NCBI GenBank assembly: GCA_963792655.1
Contig: CAWBWU010000003.1
Location: 806,001-870,000 of the forward strand
Length of the DNA: 64,000 nucleotides
Source of the DNA: DOZZ01 sp963792655
Lineage (GTDB): Bacteria; Acidobacteriota; Terriglobia; Bryobacterales; Bryobacteraceae
Direction: 5' to 3'
Shown here: positions 34,462 through 45,903 of the stretch, piece after piece
Position numbering within the stretch: position 1 is the first letter of the stretch
Layout of the letters: each line of letters opens with the position of its first letter
Made by a program: the position numbers and the translations under genes
The notes under the pieces: generated by a model
The model's database searches: none
Told to the model about the DNA's origin: nothing
The model's input: the letters and a program-made list of their open reading frames with translations, nothing else

Positions 34462-35251
34462 GTGCGAATTCTCTGCATCGGCGCTCACCCGGACGACTGT
34501 GAAATCAAGTTTGGCGGCACCGCGATCAAGTTCGCGCGCTCCGGCCACGCAGTCAAATTTCTGTCTTTGACGAACGGCTCCTCAGGGCATCATGAGCTCT
34601 CGGGCGCGGAGTTGTCGTCCATCCGGCGCAACGAGTCTCGCGTTGCCGCTGAGCGACTTGGCATCGCTGAGTCCGAAGTGCTCGACGCCCCCGACGGAGC
34701 GCTGCAGCCCGGCCTTGAAACTCGATGGCAGGTCATCCGGCAGATTCGCAATTGGAAAGCGGACCTGATCCTCACCCACCGCGCGTCGCGACTATCACCC
34801 GGACCATCGCTACACCAGCCAACTGGTGCAGGATGCGGCCTACCTCGTGATGGTGCCGCACATCTGTCCCGAGACTCCGGCGCTGCGAACCAACCCGGTG
34901 TTCGTGTATTTCGAAGATCACTTTCAGCTTCCGAATCCTTTTGAACCCGACGTGGTCGTCCGTATCGATGACGTGTGGCGAGACAAGCTCCGCGCGATGG
35001 ACGCGCATGCCTCGCAGTTTTACGAGTGGCTGCCGTGGATCGATGGCAAGCTGAACGACGTCCCCAGTGACCCAGCGGCGCGGCTCGAATGGCTCGGCCG
35101 CACGTGGGCGCGGCCGATGTCCGCGGCGGTGCAGCAAGCGGCTCGCGTGCGGTATCCACAACAGGAAGTCGCCAAGGCTGAAGCATTTCAGCTTTGCGAG
35201 TATGGCCGGCAGCCATCGCGCGCCGAACTGGACGGGATGTTCCCTTGTTAG
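34462..35251 (+). CDS. PIG-L/LmbE family N-acetylglucosamine deacetylase; one frameshift
   Basis: The zinc-binding motif AHPDDCE near residue 8 is diagnostic of the PIG-L/LmbE deacetylases, which remove the acetyl group from GlcNAc-type substrates; the second zinc ligand is expected in DYHPDHR. That motif appears only after correcting a one-base break near 34795, which joins ADLILTHRA to the frame ending at TAG 35249-35251. The total is about 262 residues, normal for the family. GTG 34462 is the start. The following genes (SIS isomerase, sodium-coupled symporter, GH20 hexosaminidase) make a coherent amino-sugar operon, so this enzyme probably deacetylates imported GlcNAc or a chito-oligosaccharide. 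Confidence 0.82.
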
Positions 35252-36313
35252 CTACGTCGCGCATGCTCGATGAAATTCTGGAGCAGCCCGCAGCTCTGGA
35301 ACGAACGCTGCACAAATTGTTGCCTGCCGCCCGCGAACTACGCCGGGCGCTGCAGGATCGCATGCCCTGGCTGGTGGTGATTGCGGCGCGCGGCACTTCG
35401 GACAACGCCGGGCAATTTGCGCGCTACCTGATTGAGCTCACTACGCGCATTCCGGTTTCTCTCGCGGCGGCATCGGTGTACACGGTTTATGCACGCGAGA
35501 CGCAACTTGCAAACACGCTGGTGATCGGCATTTCGCAATCCGGTGAATCGACGGATACGAACGCGGTACTCGAGAACGCACGGCGGCAAGGCGCGATCAC
35601 CGTCGGCGTGACGAACGAAGCATCCAGCAGCATGGCGCAAATTGCCGAGCATCGCGTTTGTGCTCGACGCCGGCGCCGAGCTCTCGATCGCGGCGACAAA
35701 GACATATACGTGTCAGCTTCTCGCCATGTATTTGATCGCGTGGGCGCTCGGGTCGCCGATCTTGTCGTTGAAGACCTCGAAGCGATTCCCGAAACGGCCG
35801 ACCGTGCGCTCAGCGTGGCGACGCGAGATCAACAGCCGCGTGGACGCCTATCGCGAGGCAACACGCGCGATGTGCATCGGGCGCGGCGTGAACTACGCGA
35901 CGGCGCTGGAGTTTGGTCTCAAGCTGATGGAGACCTGTTACGTCAGCACCGACCGGTTCTCTTCGGCGGACCTGATGCATGGGCCGATTGCTTTGATCGA
36001 AGCGCACTTCCCGGTGTTCCTGTTCGCACCGGCGGGACCGACGCAGCAATCCATCCGCGAACTGACCACCCGGCTCGACACGTTGAACGCACAGACACTC
36101 ACCATCACTGACGAGTCCACCAACACGCCCGCTTCGCAGAGCTGCATCGTGTTGCCATTTACTCCGACGCTTCGAACCAATCTGCCCGAAGACTTGTACA
36201 CGCCCATTCCGTACATCATTCCCGCACAACTTTTCGCCGCGCAGCTTGCCGCCGCGAAGGGCCTTGACCCCGACCGGCCTCGCACGTTGAGCAAAGTTAC
36301 GAGGACCATGTAA
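35245..36313 (+). CDS. SIS-domain sugar isomerase/deaminase (GlmS/AgaS-like); three frameshifts
   Basis: Two SIS domains are visible: the first with ARGTSDNAGQFARYLIE and GISQSGESTDTNAVLENA, the second with MCIGRGVNYATALEFGLK and ADLMHGPIALIE. This matches the isomerase half of glucosamine-6-phosphate synthase and the AgaS-type amino-sugar deaminases; there is no glutaminase domain. The frame shifts near 35650 (+1), near 35755 (-1) and near 35825 (+1); the corrected centre reads FVLDAGAELSIAATKTYT then DLEAIPETADRALSVAT then EINSRVDAYREAT. The start is TTG 35245 overlapping the PIG-L stop, or ATG 35263. Its place between deacetylase and transporter supports conversion of glucosamine-6-phosphate to a fructose phosphate. 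Confidence 0.78.
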
Positions 36314-38096
36314 GTGCGGCTGACGTTTCTCGATTGGTTTGTGGTCGCGCTCTACTTCGCATTCAATGCGGCGATTGGTTTTTACTACAAGGCACGCGCG
36401 GGTAAAGACGTAGGCGAGTTTTTTCTTGGCGGCCGCAACATCCCGTGGTGGCTCGCGGGCACCTCGATGGTCGCGACGACCTTTGCGGCCGACACGCCGC
36501 TGGCTGTTACCGGCATGGTCGCGCATGGCGGCATCGCGGGCAACTGGCTTGTGGTGGAGCTTTGTCGCAAGCGGCATGCTGACCGTGTTCTTCTATGCGC
36601 GGTTATGGCGGCGCTGCGGCGTGATGACCGATATCGAGTTCACCGAAATTCGCTACTCGGGCCGCCCCGCCGCGTTCCTGCGCGGCTTTCGTGCACTCTA
36701 TCTCGGCATCCCGATCAACTGCATCGTGCTCGGCTGGGTGAACCTGGCGATGGTGAAGATCCTGATGCTCGTGTTGAATGTCACGCGCATTCAGGCGCTG
36801 CTCATTGTGCTCGGCTTGATTGCGGTCACGTCGTTCATCTCCACACTGTCGGGTCTCTGGGGCGTGCTGGTCACCGATGTCTTTCAGTTCTTCGTGAAGA
36901 TGACCATGGTGATCGTGCTGGCCGTTGTTGCGGTGCAGGCATGCGGCGGCATCGTCGGACTTAAGCAACAGCTCGCGGTGCTCGATCATGCGCGCGGCGT
37001 CGGGCCGGACGGACGCGGTTCAGTGCTCAGCTTCATCCCCGATCTTCGGTCGCCGTGGATGCCGATGATCACTTTCTTCGTCTACATCTCGCTGAACTGG
37101 TGGGCCACCTGGTATCCCGGCGCGGAGCCAGGCGGCGGTGGTTATGTTGCGCAGCGCATGTTCTGCGCGAAGGACGAAAAGCACTCACTGCTCGCCACGC
37201 TGTGGTTCAACATCGCGCACTTCGCGATCCGCCCGTGGCCGTGGATTCTGGTTGCGCTCGCATCACTCGTGTTGTTCCCCGGCCTGCAGGATCCCGAGAC
37301 GGGCTATGTCCGCGTCATGATTCAATACCTCCCGCCTTCTCTGCGCGGCCTGATGATCGCGGCCTTTGCGGCTGCTTACATGTCGACGATTGCCACGCAG
37401 TTGAACTGGGGCGCGAGCTACATCGTGAACGACTTCTACCGCCGCTTTCTGAAGAAGCACGCAGACGAAAAACATTACGTCGCGATTTCGCAGTGGTCGA
37501 CAGTACTGCTGGCGCTGATCTCGGCCGTGGTCACGTTCTACATGACGTCGATCAGTGGAGCGTGGAAGTTGCTGATCGTCACGGGCGCAGGCACCGGGCT
37601 GGTGCTCCTGCTGCGCTGGTTCTGGTGGCGCATCAACGCGTGGAGCGAAATCTCGGCGATGATCTCCGCTTTCCTCGTCTCGATCCTGTTGCAGACCGCA
37701 TTTCATCTGGATAGCGACAACCCGGTCGACTTCGCGTGGATCATGATCGTCACCGTTTCGATCACGACCGCAGTGTGGTTGATCGCAACGTTGATGACCG
37801 CGCCCGAACCGCAAGCGACGCTGCTGGCTTTCTATCGCCGCGCGCGTCCGAGCATGGCGGGGTGGGGGCCGATCGCGCGGCTTGCCCCGGAAGTTCCGCC
37901 ATCGCGTGGCGGCCTGTTCAATTTTCTCGACTGGATCTGCGGCTGCGTCTTGATCTATGGCGTGCTTTTCGGAAGCGGCAAATTGCTGTTGCACGAAATT
38001 CCGAGCGGCCTCGCGTTGTTAGCCGCGGGGCTTGCGGGCGGCGCCGTCATCTATTGGGATCTCTCGCGCCGCGGTTGGAAATCGGTGGTGGACTAA
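36314..38096 (+). CDS. Sodium:solute symporter (SSS family); one frameshift
   Basis: About 594 residues with roughly 13-14 hydrophobic segments. The family hallmark is near the N terminus (FFLGGRNIPWWLAGTSMVATTFAADTP, shortened) and the helix with AAYMSTIATQLNWGASYIVND matches the conserved sixth-to-eighth helix region of SSS proteins. The frame breaks near 36552, where an extra T is read; removing it gives GNWLWWSFVASGML. The GTG start at 36314 directly follows the SIS gene stop and the stop at 38094-38096 abuts the GH20 start. It probably imports the sugar released by the hexosaminidase, driven by the sodium gradient. Confidence 0.82.
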
Positions 38097-40112
38097 ATGA
38101 AATGCTTCCTGCTACTCGCGATCGTTAGCTCCCTGCACGCCGCCATGCAGCCCGCGTTGATGCCTCAACCCGCGTCCGTCATCTTTCGTGACGGAGAGAT
38201 GCGCATTGAGAATGGCTTTCACGTGTCGACCAGCGCATACGCAGACGCGAAGCTTTCGCGCGCCGTCGACCGCTTCACCGATCAGCTTTCGAGACAGAGC
38301 GGCGTGCCGTTCCTGCCTGGCTTCGCGGGCGCGTCGCTTGTCATCGAGTGCGCGGGCAAGGCTCCGGAGTATCCGCAGCTTGGCGAAGATGAGTCTTATC
38401 ACCTGCAGGTAGATACGTCCGGAGCCAGGCTCAGCGCAAGAACAACGACTGGCGTGTTGCGCGGCTTGAGCACGCTGTTGCAATTGGCGGGCGCCGGCGA
38501 ACACGGCATGCGCATTCCAGCTGTCGACATCGAAGATCATCCGCGTTTCCCATGGCGCGGCGTGATGCTCGATGTCTCTCGTCACTGGATGCCGCTGCCC
38601 GTTGTTCTGCGCAATCTCGACGCGATGGCGGCGGTGAAGTTCAATGTCTTCCACTGGCACTTGTCCGACGACCAGGGCTTCCGCGTGGAGAGCAAGCGGT
38701 TCCCCAAGCTGCAGCAGCTTGGCTCCGACGGCCACTACTACACGCAGGAGCAAGTGCGCGAGGTAGTGGAGTACGCGCGTGACCGCGGCATCCGCGTCAT
38801 CCCTGAGTTCGACACGCCGGGTCACACGACGAGCTGGTTCGTCGGTTATCCGGAACTCGCCAGCGCGCCCGGTCCCTACAGCATCGAGCGCACGTGGGGA
38901 ATTTTCCAGCCGACGATGGACCCGTCGCGCGAGTCAACGTTTACTTTTCTCGATGGCTTCATCGGCGAGATGGCCGCGCTCTTCCCTGACCCGTTCTTTC
39001 ACATCGGCGGCGATGAGGTGGACGATACGCAATGGAAAACATCGGCGTCGATTCGCGATTTCTCGCAGTCGCGCTACTTCCAGAGCAGCCCGGAACTGCA
39101 CGCGTACTTCAATACGCGGCTCCAGGCGATTTTGAAAAAGCATGGCAAGACGCTGATCGGCTGGGACGAAATCCTGAGCCCGGCGCTCGACCCGAACGCG
39201 GTGATTCAGTCCTGGCGCGGAGCCGATGCAGTGAATGACGCTGCCCGTCAGGGTCATCGCACGCTGCTTTCAGCCGGCTACTATCTCGATCATCTCTTGC
39301 CTGCTTCGACGCACTACGCGGCTGACCCGCTAGCGAACGCGGCAGGGCTTTCCCCGGCGGAAGCGGCGCGCGTGCTTGGTGGTGAACTCTGCATGTGGGC
39401 CGAGTACGTCAGCCCCGAAACGGTCGATTCACGCCTTTGGCCGCGCGCCGCAGCGATCGCCGAACGGTTCTGGTCCGCGGCGGACGTCCGCGATGTCGAG
39501 TCCATGTATACTCGCATGCAGCAGGTCAGCCGCGTCCTCGAATTCAGCGGCGCCGAACATCGTTCCAACCTGGGGCCGATGCTCGACCGCCTCGCTGGTT
39601 GGCGCAACGCCGCGCCGCTTTACGTCCTGGTCGACTCTCTCGAGGCACTTGGCATCGCCGGCCGCCGCGACGAACGCAAATATTCCAGCCCTGTTCCGCT
39701 GAACCGCATCGTGGACGCTGCCCGTCCCGAAAGCGAAGCCATGCGCGCTTTAACCCGGTCGGCCGAGGCGTGGCTGGTCGCGCGTGATCCCGACACCGGC
39801 GCGCATCTGACCCAGACGTTCAAGGAGTGGGAAACGACCGCCAGCCAGGTGCGCTCGCTCGCCGTTCAGAATGCGCTGCTGGAAGAGGCCGTCCCACTGG
39901 CCGTCAACCTCGCGGCGACGGGCACGATTGGAGCGCAGGCACTCGATTATCTCCAGCGTCGCGAGATGCCGCCGGCCGCGTGGCTCCAGTCCAGCACGCT
40001 CGCGTTAGACGAATATGAAAAACCAAAGGCCGAAACACGGTTGGCCGCAGTACGCCCGGTTCGCGTTCTGCTGAACGCTCTGCGCCCTGTGCAAGCCGGG
40101 GTAAGTCATTGA
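38097..40112 (+). CDS. Beta-N-acetylhexosaminidase, glycoside hydrolase family 20
   Basis: A 671-residue intact enzyme. A short signal peptide (CFLLLAIVSSLHAA) leads to the GH20 N-terminal domain (about 20-140), then the catalytic TIM barrel beginning with PRFPWRGVMLDVSRHW. The catalytic pair D306-E307 is in HIGGDEVDD: Asp orients the substrate acetamido group and Glu is the acid/base of substrate-assisted hydrolysis. WHLSDDQGFR and the WGIF region are further family blocks. It removes terminal GlcNAc or GalNAc from oligosaccharides in the periplasm or outside. It is the last gene of the PIG-L/SIS/SSS operon, with no gap after the transporter. Confidence 0.9.
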   Translation: MKCFLLLAIVSSLHAAMQPALMPQPASVIFRDGEMRIENGFHVSTSAYADAKLSRAVDRFTDQLSRQSGVPFLPGFAGASLVIECAGKAPEYPQLGEDESYHLQVDTSGARLSARTTTGVLRGLSTLLQLAGAGEHGMRIPAVDIEDHPRFPWRGVMLDVSRHWMPLPVVLRNLDAMAAVKFNVFHWHLSDDQGFRVESKRFPKLQQLGSDGHYYTQEQVREVVEYARDRGIRVIPEFDTPGHTTSWFVGYPELASAPGPYSIERTWGIFQPTMDPSRESTFTFLDGFIGEMAALFPDPFFHIGGDEVDDTQWKTSASIRDFSQSRYFQSSPELHAYFNTRLQAILKKHGKTLIGWDEILSPALDPNAVIQSWRGADAVNDAARQGHRTLLSAGYYLDHLLPASTHYAADPLANAAGLSPAEAARVLGGELCMWAEYVSPETVDSRLWPRAAAIAERFWSAADVRDVESMYTRMQQVSRVLEFSGAEHRSNLGPMLDRLAGWRNAAPLYVLVDSLEALGIAGRRDERKYSSPVPLNRIVDAARPESEAMRALTRSAEAWLVARDPDTGAHLTQTFKEWETTASQVRSLAVQNALLEEAVPLAVNLAATGTIGAQALDYLQRREMPPAAWLQSSTLALDEYEKPKAETRLAAVRPVRVLLNALRPVQAGVSH

Positions 40113-40120
40113 TGCACCGC

Positions 40121-40181
40121 ACGTTCGATGTACGTAATGAACAATGTTCGGCCTCGCAGTTAACTGTTCAAAACTGGACGC
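40121..40181 (+). promoter_or_regulatory. Shared upstream element B (before the TonB receptor)
   Basis: ACGTTCGAT (40121) and AACTGGACGC (40172-40181) with the same 50-base spacing as the element at 34361-34421. It lies in the gap between the GH20 stop and the receptor start, 50 bases before the ATG at 40231; GGGGAG at 40217-40222 is the receptor's ribosome-binding site. Confidence 0.45.
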
Positions 40182-40230
40182 CGCCCACTTTCAGGTCCAC
40201 ACTCACCAAACAAGATAGGGGAGCACGCTT

Positions 40231-43200
40231 ATGAATACAAACCGGCAATTCACCCGACGCATCTGTTCGGGTCTTCTTCTCACGCTGCTGGCGATCTTCA
40301 TGGTCACGCCATCGTGGGGTCAGCAAGTCACCGCAGCCGTGAACGGCATTGTTACCGATCCTTCGGGCAGCCCCGTGGCTGACGCGCGCATCACCGCAAC
40401 CGATACCGAGCGCGGCACAGTGCAAACCACACAGTCGAATGCTGCAGGCGCGTTCGACCTTCCGACGCTGCCGATTGGTCATTATGTGGTCAAGGCGGAG
40501 CGGGAAGGCTTCCAGTCGCAACAGTCGAACGTCACGCTGGTGCTGAACCAGATTGCGAAGATCGACTTTGCCTTGAAGGTTGGCAACGTCACGACGGCCG
40601 TGGAAGTCTCTTCGGCCGCAGCCATCCTGCAGACGGAAACCACCGAGATCAGCACCGTTCTGGATTCGCACGAGATCGAAGCGCTCCCGCTCGAAACCCG
40701 CAACTACAATCAGCTCACGCTGCTGATTCCGGGTTCCGTGACAACGAGTCCCGCGTCGTTCAACACCGGACAGACAACGTTCAACTCCGGCCGGCCCTAC
40801 ATCAACGGCAATCGCGAACAGGCCAGCTACTACTTGCTCGACGGCATGGAGAACACCGAGTTCGTCGACAACAACGTTGCGTTCTCGCCGAACGTGGACG
40901 CCATCCAGGAGTTCAACGTCATCACCAACAACCCGAGCGCGCAGTATGGCCAGTTCCTCGGCGGCGTGATCAGCGTCAGCACCAAGTCGGGCACCAACCA
41001 GTTTCATGGCAGCCTGTTCGAGTTTCTGCGGAACGACTTCTTCAACGCCAACGAATGGTCGCGCAACTTCAGCTCCGACCCGAGCGTGAACAGCTCGCCC
41101 TCGAAGCTGCGCTGGAATGAGTTCGGCGGCACCTTGGGCGGTCCGGTTATCAAGAACAAACTGTTCTTCTTCGCCGACTATCAAGGCTCGCGCTTCGATA
41201 TCCCAGCGACGCCCGGAACTTCGAGCACCTTCACCAACCTGGAACGCAGCGGCAATCTGTCGGACATCTCGGGCCTGCAGATTCACTATCCCGGCACGAC
41301 GGTGCCGCTTCCGGCGGATCTGACCAAAGCGGCAATCTGTTCCGGTTCACAGCAGTTCGGCAGCGCGCCTTGCATCAACGGCCTCAGCCAGACCGCGCTG
41401 AAGATCCTCGGCGTCCTTCCGCAAGCGAACCTGGCCGGCAGCAACAACGGCACGCTGAACAACCTGAGCAACTCGACGCACAGTTACACCAACGGCGACC
41501 AGGGCGACGCCAAGATCGATTGGGTCCCGACCGAACGCGATCACGTTTTCGCGCGCTACAGTCAGCAGTACATCACGAATCCCACCACCAACTCGCAAGC
41601 GTTGATCTACGGCACCAGCAACACCTTCCCGCTCTATAGCGGCGTGCTCGACTACACGCATACCTTTGGACCGCGCGTAGTGAATGAAGTGCGTGCCGGA
41701 ACCAGTTACTATCCGGCGGAAGCCAACACGGTGAGTGGCGGATCGTCAGCTACGGCCGGTTTAATCGCGGGTCAGCCGACGTCGTATCTTCCGGCGCTCT
41801 CCTTCTCCGGTTCGCCGGTGGGCGGCGCGTTCGGAACGGTTGACGCGCCCGAGATTTTCCACCAGACCACCATTCAGTTTGATGACACGGTGATCCTCTC
41901 CCGCGGCAAGCACACCACCCACGCGGGCTTCCAGTTCCTGCGCTATCGCAACAACTACGTACCCGCAACCAGCAACGACGGTGCGGCTGGCGACATTGGC
42001 TTCACCGGCAACTACACCGGCAACGCCGTCTCCGACTTCCTGCTCGGCTTGCCCACCACCATCGCTTACGGCAAAGGTTTCGCCGGCACTGTGGGTCAGC
42101 GCAACAGCGCGATCGGCGCGTTCGTGCAGGATGACTGGCGCGTCACGCCGAACCTGACGGTCAACATGGGGCTTGCGCTGTCAGGTGTTCACGCCGATCT
42201 ATGAAGTCGGCGATCGCATGACCAACTTCGGCATGTACTCGGGCCAGATCATGCTGGCGGGACAGAACGGCAACAGCCGCGCACTGTACAACCAGTACAA
42301 CGGCATCGCCAACTTCCTGCCGCGTCTCGGCATCGCGTGGACCCCCGGTGGCCGCAACACGGTTATCCGCACTGCGTTCAGCCGCTCCAGCTTCCAGGAA
42401 GGCACTGGCGAATACAACCGCCTCGCGACCAATGCGCCGTGGAATATCGATCTCACCGGTCAATACTCTGCGGGTACGAATGGCGCGATCCCGGCTAACC
42501 AGTTATTCCTCGATCAGGGCTTTGCTGCGCTTGGCGCAGGAGCGGGCGGAGCGCCCTGTACTCCGCAAACCGTAACGTCAGCGCCGGCTTCGTGCTTCGC
42601 CGGCATTCGCGTTCACTTGACTGACCCGAACTACCGTCCCGCAGTTTCGAACCAGTGGAACTTCACCGTGCAGCATCAGTTTGGCAACAACCTGACTCTG
42701 CAGGCGGGCTACATCGGGCAACATACCGATCACTTAGCCGCCATCTACTTCGCCGGACAACGAGTCCTCAACCCCGACGGCACCACATCGCCCGGACCTT
42801 ATCTGGCAGGCAACCCTGCTTTGAAGAATGCCGGCACCGGTCAAGTGCGGCTCAATACTTCAACGGGCATTCAGAATTACGACTCGCTGCAACTTACCGC
42901 GCAGCAGCGCTTCAGCCATGGACTTTCGTTCCAGTTGAACTACACATGGTCGAAATGCCTGACGAATAATCAGGGCTACTATGGCCGTTATGGCGATGCT
43001 GCGGCAGGCCAGGCGTCTGCCGATGTTTCGTTCCAACAGTACGTGTACAACACGCACCTGGACTACGGCCTGTGCGATCACGACGTGACTAACGTATTCA
43101 ACGGCTATCTCACTTACGAGCTGCCGTTCGGCAAAGGCAAGATGTTCGGAGACAGCGCGCCGAAAGCCGTCGAGTGCAGTACTCGGCGACTGGCAGATGA

Positions 43201-43700
43201 ACACCGTCTTCACGGTGCATGGCGGCTTCCCGATCTCGATGCTCGATTGGGCAGGCGATGCGGGCACCGGTTCCGCACAAGGCCGCCCCGATTGCATCGC
43301 TCCTTCGCGCGAGACGCCGTATCAGAATTACGGAGGCGGCGGCTACGTATGGTTCGATTCCACAACCATGCGCGATCCCGCACCCGGCAAACTCGGCAAC
43401 TGCGGAATCTCGACCGAACGCGGCCCTGGCTTGAAGCAGGTCGATATCGGCCTCTCGAAGAAGTTCCGCATCTCGGAACGGCAGAGCCTCGAGTTCCGCG
43501 CCGAAGCGATCAACGCGCTGAACTCGCCGATCTTCACCGTGCAGGGTTATCAGATCGACGTGTTCTCACAAAGCGGATCGCTGATGCCTGCTTCTCCCGG
43601 CTCGTCAAGTCTGGTTGCGAATCCAAACTCGTTAACCGGAGTAGTCAACTCTTCACAAGGCGCACGCAACCTGCAGTTCGGGTTGAAGTACTCGTTCTAA
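40231..43700 (+). CDS. Oar-like TonB-dependent receptor with carboxypeptidase-regulatory domain; two frameshifts
   Basis: About 1155 residues. A signal peptide (LLTLLAIFMVTPSWGQ) is followed by a CarboxypepD_reg-like domain (VNGIVTDPSGSPVADARITA), a plug domain (NYNQLTLLIPGSV, then YLLDGMENTEFVDNN, GGVISVSTKSGTNQFHG) and a large beta-barrel ending in the aromatic LQFGLKYSF, the usual outer-membrane assembly signal. Frame breaks: near 42176 (extra T, corrected GLRCQVFTPIYE) and near 43176 (extra T, corrected EAVLGDWQMNT). Acidobacteria encode many such receptors for oligosaccharide uptake. The upstream element shared with the PIG-L operon suggests that it imports the chito-oligosaccharides or glycans that operon handles. 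Confidence 0.87.
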
Positions 43701-43707
43701 ACAAACT

Positions 43708-43732
43708 GGGCACTCCCTCCATGGGAGTGCCC
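43708..43732. terminator. Rho-independent-type terminator
   Basis: GGGCACTCCC (43708-43717), loop TCCAT, GGGAGTGCCC (43723-43732), then TTCTTC: a perfect 10-bp stem just after the receptor stop. It lies between convergent genes and could serve both. Confidence 0.8.
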
Positions 43733-43789
43733 TTCTTCACGCACATCCCGATACTCTCGCTTCACGTGCCGCGCGCGTAAGCAGAGCGG

Positions 43790-44161
43790 TTACCTCCGCA
43801 AAATCCCCGCAAACGCCGACCGCTCCTGATACGCCACAACTCCCCAGAGAACCACCACCAACAGCGCGAGCGGCAATCCCGCAGGCGCCATAAAGATATG
43901 GAACAGCAGGATGTTCACAATCACCGCCCCAAGCACCGTCAGCGCGAGCGGAACATAGAAATTTCCCAGCAAGAGCAGCCCGCAAATAATCTCCAGTGCG
44001 AAGACCACACTCATGTAGTGCGACTGCGCCAACGCGCCGAAGAACTGCATCGCAATCGGCGGCACCGAGCCCATCGGCAAAAACGGGAAGAATCCGTTCA
44101 CGCCAAACATGACGAAAACCAGACCCAACAAATAGCGCGAAATCATCGCCGCGATCTTCAT
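43790..44161 (-). CDS. DoxX family membrane protein
   Basis: A 123-residue protein with four predicted membrane helices; SRYLLGLVFVMFGVNGF and the ALEIICGLLLLGN helix match the DoxX family. DoxX proteins are small membrane proteins, some linked to quinone-dependent oxidation, most unassigned. ATG 44161 is chosen because the hydrophobic N-terminal helix starts right after it; the upstream part of the frame does not resemble DoxX. It is the last gene on the sugar-acid operon strand, 19 bases after the dehydratase, so it may be co-transcribed; a functional link is not evident. Confidence 0.75.
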   Translation of the reverse strand: MKIAAMISRYLLGLVFVMFGVNGFFPFLPMGSVPPIAMQFFGALAQSHYMSVVFALEIICGLLLLGNFYVPLALTVLGAVIVNILLFHIFMAPAGLPLALLVVVLWGVVAYQERSAFAGILRR

Positions 44162-44180
44162 GGTGCCCCTTTGATGAACG

Positions 44181-45903
44181 CTAATGAATTTCGGGCTCAG
44201 GAACTTCGCCCGCGCGCTCCAGGAAATCGAAGTCGCAGCCTTCGTGCGCCTGGGTGACGCGCTCGCTATAGAGCGAACCATACCCGCGCGGGTAGTTTGC
44301 CGGCGGCCTCACCCATGCCGCGCGGCGTTGCGCTAACTCAGCATCAGACAGCAGAACATCCAGACGGCGCTTCTCCACATCGAGTGAAATGCGATCGCCA
44401 TCCTTTACCAGTGCGAGTGGCCCGCCAACGTAACTCTCAGGCGAAACGTGCAGCACGCACGCGCCATACGCAGTGCCGCTCATGCGCGCATCGGAGATGC
44501 GCACCATGTCGCGAACGCCTTTAGCAGCAGCTTGCGCGGGATCGGAAGCATTCCCCACTCCGGCATCCCCGGCCCACCGAGCGGCCCCGCGTTCTGCAGC
44601 ACCAGCACCGAGTCTTCCGTCACATCGAGGTCGTCGCGATCGATGCGTGCCTCCATGTCCGCGTAGTTGCGGAAGACAATCGCCGGCCCCGTGTGTTGCA
44701 GCAGGCGTGCATCGGCCGCGGAGGTCTTTATCACCGCACCATCCGGCGCAAGATTGCCGTACAGAATCGCCGTGCCGCCGCTTGCCACCAGCGGATTGCC
44801 GCGCGGACGGATCACGTCGGCATTGGTGATCGCCGCGCCCGCCAGGTTCTCACCCAGCGTGCGTCCGTTCACCGTATGCGCGTCGAGATGCAGCAGGTCC
44901 GTCATCTCCGCCATCAGCGCAGGCAAGCCGCCCGCGTAGTAGAAATCTTCCATCAGATACTTGCCCGACGGACGAATGTTCGCCAGCACGGGAACGCGTT
45001 CGCGAAATCTCATCGAAGCGGGTCAGGTTCAGCTCGAGTCCGCAGCGCCGCGCGAGCGCAACCAGGTGAATGATCGCGTTGGTCGAGCCGCCGATCGCCA
45101 TATCGACCGCAATCGCATTCTCGAACGACTGCATCGTCAGCAGCGACTTCGGCTTCAGGTCTTCCCAGACCATGTCCACAATGCGCCGCCCGCAATTCAT
45201 CGCCATGCGCACATGATTCGAATCGGGCGCGGGAATCGACGATGCGCCGGGCAGCGTCAAGCCCAGCGCTTCCGCGATCGCGGTCATCGTCGAAGCCGTG
45301 CCCATCGTCATGCAGAAGCCGGGCGAGCGGGCGATGCCGCCTTCCATCTCGTTCCACTCTTCTTCGGTGATGTTGCCCGCGCAACGCTCCGTCCAGAATT
45401 TCCAGAGGTCGGTCCCGCTTCCAAGCGGCTGGCCTTTCCAGTTGCCGCGCAGCATCGGACCCGCAGGCAAATAAATGCAGGGCAGGTTCATGCTGATCGC
45501 GCCCATCAGCAAGCCCGGCGTGGTCTTGTCGCAGCCGCCCATCAGCACCGCGCCGTCTACCGGAAGACTGCGCAGATACTCTTCGGTCTCCATCGCGAGC
45601 AGGTTGCGATAGAGCATCGGGCTCGGCTTCATGTACGTCTCGGTGATCGAGAACGCCGGAATCTCTACCGGGAAGCCGCCCGCTTGCCACACGCCCTTCT
45701 TCACTGCTTCGGCGCGCTCGCGCAGATGCAGCGTGGCAGGGGTTGATCTCGCTCCAGGTGTTGACGATCGCGATCACCGGCTTGCCCGTGAAGTCTTCGC
45801 GCCGGTAACCCGCCTGCTTCATGCGCGAGCGATGACTGAAGCCGCGCATCGTCTCCGGGCCGAACCACCGGAAGCTTCGTAACTCTTCTGCAGTCTTTTT
45901 CAT
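44181..45903 (-). CDS. IlvD/Edd family aldonate dehydratase; three frameshifts
   Basis: The corrected product is about 573 residues, the length of sugar-acid dehydratases such as L-arabinonate dehydratase. Iron-sulfur ligand cysteines are visible in INPCH, GGCDKTTPG and SPGFCMTMGTASTM; the C-terminal block SDARMSGTAYG is conserved across the family. Breaks are near 45740, 45010 and 44530; the adjoining frames read through these conserved blocks without loss. ATG 45903 overlaps the MFS stop (ATGA). Enzymes of this type convert an aldonate to a 2-keto-3-deoxy acid. With the aldolase, aldehyde dehydrogenase and oxidase upstream, a pentonate or 6-deoxyhexonate is more likely than the branched-chain amino acid substrate of IlvD. 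Confidence 0.83.

Noticed and set aside
34826..35251. Independent small gene after the PIG-L N-terminal part
   Set aside because: It is the C-terminal half of the same deacetylase, joined by correcting one base near 34795.
36426..38096. Separate truncated transporter gene starting at 36426
   Set aside because: The upstream frame from 36314 supplies the first helices of the same SSS protein; a single extra T joins them.
44181..45903. Biosynthetic dihydroxy-acid dehydratase (ilvD)
   Set aside because: No branched-chain amino acid genes nearby; aldolase, aldehyde dehydrogenase, oxidase and sugar-acid transporter in the same operon favour an aldonate dehydratase.
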